Assembly: GCA_039545295.1 (NCBI GenBank)
Contig: BCIK01000015.1
Location: forward strand, 620,001-684,000
Direction: 5' to 3'
DNA from: Udeniomyces pyricola
Taxonomy: Eukaryota > Basidiomycota > Tremellomycetes > Cystofilobasidiales > Mrakiaceae
DNA length: 64,000 nucleotides
Shown: piece after piece, positions 59,966 to 64,000 of the stretch
Numbering within the stretch: the first letter of the stretch is position 1
How the letters are laid out: each line of letters starts with the position of its first letter
Position numbers and translations under genes: made by a program
The notes under the pieces: generated by a model
What the model was told of the DNA's origin: nothing
What the model saw: only the letters and a program-made list of their open reading frames with translations
Database searches by the model: none

Positions 59966-62900
59966 TCAGAGATCGAGATAAGGCAAGTATGCAAGGCAGG
60001 CCAAAGACTGGACAATGTCCAGCTTTGCGATGAGTCGACCTTTTGATGTAGAACGTACGATAGCGAGCAAACGATCGAGTTCCTTGGGGTCGAGCACTGG
60101 ACCTCCTCGAGAACCGTTCGAAGAATCGATGCCGTTGGCAGTGGTCGGGGCAATTGACGCAAGGACAACATTGGGTGGAGCATTGTCTGCCAGATGAGCC
60201 TGCTTGTGGTCGCTGTCTTCCTCGTCGGCTTCTACGGGTATTGTCGAAACCGATCCTGAAGTCGAAGCGATCGAGAGAGCCTCATAGGAAGCAGCATCGT
60301 TAGATGGGTTATTTAAGTTGTGTTGATTGGCGCTCGGTAAGCGGAGCGTGATCCTTTTCGGAAGAGACGCGTCGTTGGACACGCCAATCACCTGTGGCAT
60401 TGACGAAGTTGGCGATCCGCTTTGCGTAGACGACTAAGAACAATATTGGGGAAAGGCAGCTTGAACAAACATCAGCGACATATTCTGGCTAGCGAAAGCA
60501 AGACGACCAAACGAGCGTTGTCGGCACTGACGATTGCCGATGCGTTGGGGGTAGCATAGAATGGCGAGGAGGCCCTCGGATACGACAGTCCGGCCTCATT
60601 GGTAGGATTGAGCGACGAGGCAATCTAAAATCGCGGTAAAGGTTTGTAGCATGCCACAGTCAGCACATACTCAAAGGGAGTTTCGATCGACAGCACGTGA
60701 TCAACCATGAGACGTACTGTGAGAGCAACCCTTGGAGGCAGCCTCAAAACTGGGATAGGCGTGTCGTCAATGACCGTGTCCGAGGCTGGACTAGATCCAA
60801 GCGAAGTCAAGGGCGACATGGATGCTGATCGATCGAGGTGGGTTCCGTGAGCAGGTGGGTGGTAGGCTGAGGCCGCAGCTGGAGGGGCGGCTATCGGGCT
60901 AGGATTGTCCGTGTCTGCGGGTGCATCGTTCTTGAAAGTAACAGGTGCGAGACCAAGGACCTTGGACCAGAAGTCGAGCCGGATCGTACTCTCTGGTACA
61001 CGATACTTTTTCGCATTGATGACGACTTCTTCATACTCGACAGGCTCATGGACGGATTCAGGCGCAGAGGAGATGACCTCGATGTTTCCGTTGTTGCGTT
61101 GAAAGGGCTTAGTGATAGTCTTGGTTGGTAAACCGGATTTAGGCATGCGGGGTTTGGTCTGTACAATGTTAGGACAACGAGCATTGAAAGGTCAACGGCG
61201 GTCGGTCATCAGTGGTCCAAAACCGAACGTCTTGCATCAAACGACCCAGGAAGAGGGGCCCATGAGTCACACGTACAAAGACATGGTCGATGTGGTTCGG
61301 ACACATCCATTTTTGAGTCGGCATAGGCAAATTGGCAAGTGGTGGATCAAGGCAGTCGTAATGCCAGCTGAGAGCGCAATAGTCGCATGAGATGATAGGA
61401 CGACCTCTTGATGCTTCCACACCAAGGGACCCAGAAACAACAACAGTCTTCACGGCATTTGTTCCCGCAAGAGGGGCAGCCGAGCCGCCACACTGGTAAC
61501 AGAGGGCAGCACCGCCCTTGGCATCCTTAAGGGTAAATGGGTCTCGGTCCTCGGCAAAGCCCTTGCGGCTGAAAAGAAGGAGGTGAAGATTGCAGTGTGA
61601 ACAATCCCACCGAGTAGTCAGATGGACTGCCTCGTCTCTCACAAGAACACGATAGATGCATATCAGAAGCCAAAGTTTTAACGTACTCAATCTTGAGTGG
61701 TCGGGTCAACTCGGTATTGATGAACGCGCCAGTTTCGGATGTCGCCACTAAAGATTCCAGCCAGATTAATTGAATCAGACATCCGAGGTCCCAGTACGAC
61801 AACGCACAGGAGAAACAGTGTACTGGACATGAACTCTCACCTCCTCTGAAGTTGGTACGAATCTCAACAGGTAGCTGGTATTGGATGGGATTGACGGTCT
61901 GCACCCGCCGAAGGAGAGGTCCGAAAATGTTGCGAGGTTGTCTAGGAATCTCAACCTTGAGCTGAAGAGAGTCAGGACAAACGCAATGCCATCGGTACCA
62001 GGTCAAAACCACGTCAGCAAGTCAAGTGCGAACTGAATGGATAAGGATATATGTGCCTAATTTAACGAACCTTGCGGATCTTGCAATCGGTACAGTACCA
62101 CTGATCCTCGGGAACTTCGTCAATGGTGAGAGGTGGTTCGAGGCAAGAAAAGTGAAACGACCGGGGACAGCCATCGCAGCAAAGGAACCGACCGACACCA
62201 TTGCAACAGTCGCAGTAGTCGTTGTTGAGCTGGGAAGTGCGACATGCAAAGAGGGAGGAGGTGGTGGTGGTGGAGGAGTGTTAGATACGATGTCATGATT
62301 TCGCGTTGAAGTGCTTATCAATACGGCCTGGCCGCGGCAGACTGTGAGAAACACCGTACGATATCTTGACTGCCCGAATCGCTGTCGACCTCGCGGCCTT
62401 TGCCCTTGTCAACGAGGCCCAGCCCGCCACCTGCGGCACTCCGTCGTCCATGCCCAGCGACGCCAACTTTCTTGGTTGTTGCCGTTCTTCCTGCTCGACC
62501 TTTGGCTGTGCCCGTCGGCTTCGCTGCCGTTGCTGGCGAAGCCTTTGGGGTGGCGACTACAGACTTGTGCAATCCGTTGGACGGCAGGCGGATTCGAATC
62601 ACGTCGCCAGTGAGAGAATCTCCCTGCGGTGGAGCGCCGGTCGAAGTCGAGGCTGCTGACACGGATGAGGATGGTGGAACAGATCCAGGGGAAGTCGTGG
62701 CGGATGTGAGAGAATCGGATGGAGGAGGGTTGAAGATGTCGAGCGACGAGTTGCGAATGGGTTGTTGAAAGAACGCGCCTGGCACTGTGGCCAACTGGTT
62801 GGGATTGAGTGGCGTAGCGCGTCTCGGTCGCGATACGAGTGTGTACCCTTTGCCAGTAGGTCTGTTTGTAGGCAAGGGGAACGGATTGATCCACAGGAGT

Positions 62901-63505
62901 GTGAGGGATCGGCCAATTTCGAAGCAGGGGGATGGGTGACGCGTCAGGACGTGGTGTTGACAAACAGGCGGCAATCCAGAACAGACACGAAGTTGGGCCA
63001 GCAAGGAAGTATTATTCAAGTGAGAGTAGAGCAGTATGTGCATGGTCAGCATATATATTACTATGTTTAAGCTAGAGCTGAAGATATATATTGACACGAA
63101 AGAACACCCTGAATCGAGCCGGTCAACGTACGTAAACTCGTCGTCATTGGCAGCCTTAGTACTCTTTTTGGCCCCCCCTTTCTTGCCAGCACCAACCCGT
63201 TTCTTAGCTGACGCTGTTGCTGGACGTTTAGATTCGTCAGCGACGGACGAATCGTCACATGGACGTTTGAGAGGATTGTCGGACGGAACGCTGATGGCGT
63301 CGAGGGCTGAGTCGTCGGTGTGATGGTTCATGTCGTGTGCGCCTTGCTGATCAGAGAAATCAGGCGGATCAAGGTCCGAGGTTGGAGGCTGGGTACGAAG
63401 GGTCCGTCTGAGAGCCAGTGGCGTGGTAACTCGAGAGGGTGAGGTGTTGAGAGAAGGCTCAGGCGGTGGAGGGAAGGTGAGCGGCTTGAGCTGATAGACG
63501 TCCAT
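59966..63505 (-). CDS. Rco1/PHF12-like double PHD-finger protein
   Basis: Probable chromatin subunit of an Rpd3S-type histone deacetylase complex. The start at 63505 gives [20 protein letters not shown]; an in-frame upstream ATG at 63658 is possible. A Lys/Ala-rich nuclear region follows ([17 protein letters not shown]). The first PHD finger, split by introns near 62090-62220, is [38 protein letters not shown]. The second, longer one is [43 protein letters not shown]. Between them sits [16 protein letters not shown]. The two-PHD layout with a C-terminal disordered tail matches Rco1 and S. pombe Cph1. The C-terminus is [12 protein letters not shown], stop at 59966-59968; the last coding segment could end earlier by another splice. 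Rco1 rather than another two-PHD protein is inferred. Confidence 0.8.
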
Positions 63506-63850
63506 TTCGGGTGACTGTCGACTGGTACTCCAGTAGGGCTCGCTCGCAAAGGGCAACGGAAAGAAGCGGAACTTATAATTGCGGGGCGGTCTGAGGACGC
63601 GTAAGAATGTGCGATGGTAAGCTGGATGAAGCAAGGATGGTGGCGTTATATGTGTCAAGGTAGAAGGTTGTATGGCGAGTCGAGTTGAGCTATGGAACGA
63701 TTCAAGGGGCAGGGCGATGAGGAAGGCGAAGGGGAAGGAAACGGCTGGAACTCAGGTAGCAGCAGGGCCCAGGGCGAGGAGTATCATGCTTCATCAAGCA
63801 TTAAGTCAAGCCCTGTCGCAGCCGGGTGCCGGTAATATCGCCAGCTTAAA

Positions 63851-63904
63851 TACGCATGTACATGTACATGTATATGTATATGTATGTGTATATGTATATA
63901 CGCA
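63851..63904. repeat. 54-nt perfectly alternating pyrimidine-purine tract
   Basis: From TACGCATGTACATG to GTATATACGCA every step alternates Y-R, mostly TA, CA/TG and CG. It sits about 350 bp upstream of the Rco1-like start. Such tracts can adopt Z-DNA or cruciform forms under supercoiling. Confidence 0.7.
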
Positions 63905-64000
63905 AGGGCGCCTGCAGGACCTGCAACCCGAACTGGTGATCGACTGGAGCAAGACGTTTGCATCAAAGGGCCGAGTACGTTCAGGTTGTATAACATCGAT

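Overview
The window is nuclear DNA from an intron-rich basidiomycete fungus. Nearly every gene is split by short GT-AG introns. The protein set is typical of that group: a Pho85-type cyclin, an Mei2-like RRM protein, a Zn(II)2Cys6 regulator, a type II NADH dehydrogenase with EF-hands, Nse4, Noc3, Avl9 and an Rco1-like PHD protein. Intergenic stretches are rich in pyrimidine runs and microsatellites. I see no transposon proteins, CRISPR arrays, rRNA or tRNA. The clade within Basidiomycota cannot be fixed from this sequence.

Layout, left to right: cyclin (+, to 2079); Hsp90 (-, 4006-7719); unknown Ser/Pro-rich protein (+, 8272-10218); F-box-like protein (-, 11665-12832); mitochondrial NADH dehydrogenase (-, 13823-17725); Cdc4/Fbw7-type F-box/WD40 protein (+, 19643-24399); two convergent related genes for putative mitochondrial multi-HTH proteins (+, 24826-27949 and -, 28831-30318); Mei2-like protein (-, 31258-36620); Nse4 (-, 37343-39116) head-to-head with Noc3 (+, 39440-42966); small acidic protein with a PP1-docking-like motif (+, 43689-44499); ornithine carbamoyltransferase (-, 45036-46830) head-to-head with a TMEM50/Vps68-type membrane protein (+, about 47289-48564); Zn2Cys6 transcription factor (-, 48930-54302); Avl9 (-, 54912-58481); Rco1-like double PHD protein (-, 59966-63505).

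Most genes are unrelated housekeeping or regulatory loci. There are loose themes of cell cycle and genome maintenance (cyclin, Cdc4, Nse4, Mei2), mitochondria (NADH dehydrogenase, OTC, the two HTH-repeat proteins) and ribosome or secretory function (Noc3, Avl9, TMEM50).

The most unusual system is the convergent pair at 24826-30318. Together the two genes carry six copies of one helix-turn-helix-like module. In every copy the module is cut by introns at the same two places, both in phase 2. In five of six copies this leaves a 21-nt micro-exon, and in the sixth a 36-nt one. The spliced models close in frame at 483 and 263 residues. Other micro-exons occur nearby: 6 nt in Hsp90 and 14 nt in the TMEM50-like gene. 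A GC-AG intron interrupts the zinc cluster of the Zn2Cys6 factor. A long imperfect palindrome (3238-3459) and several tandem-repeat promoters complete the notable features.
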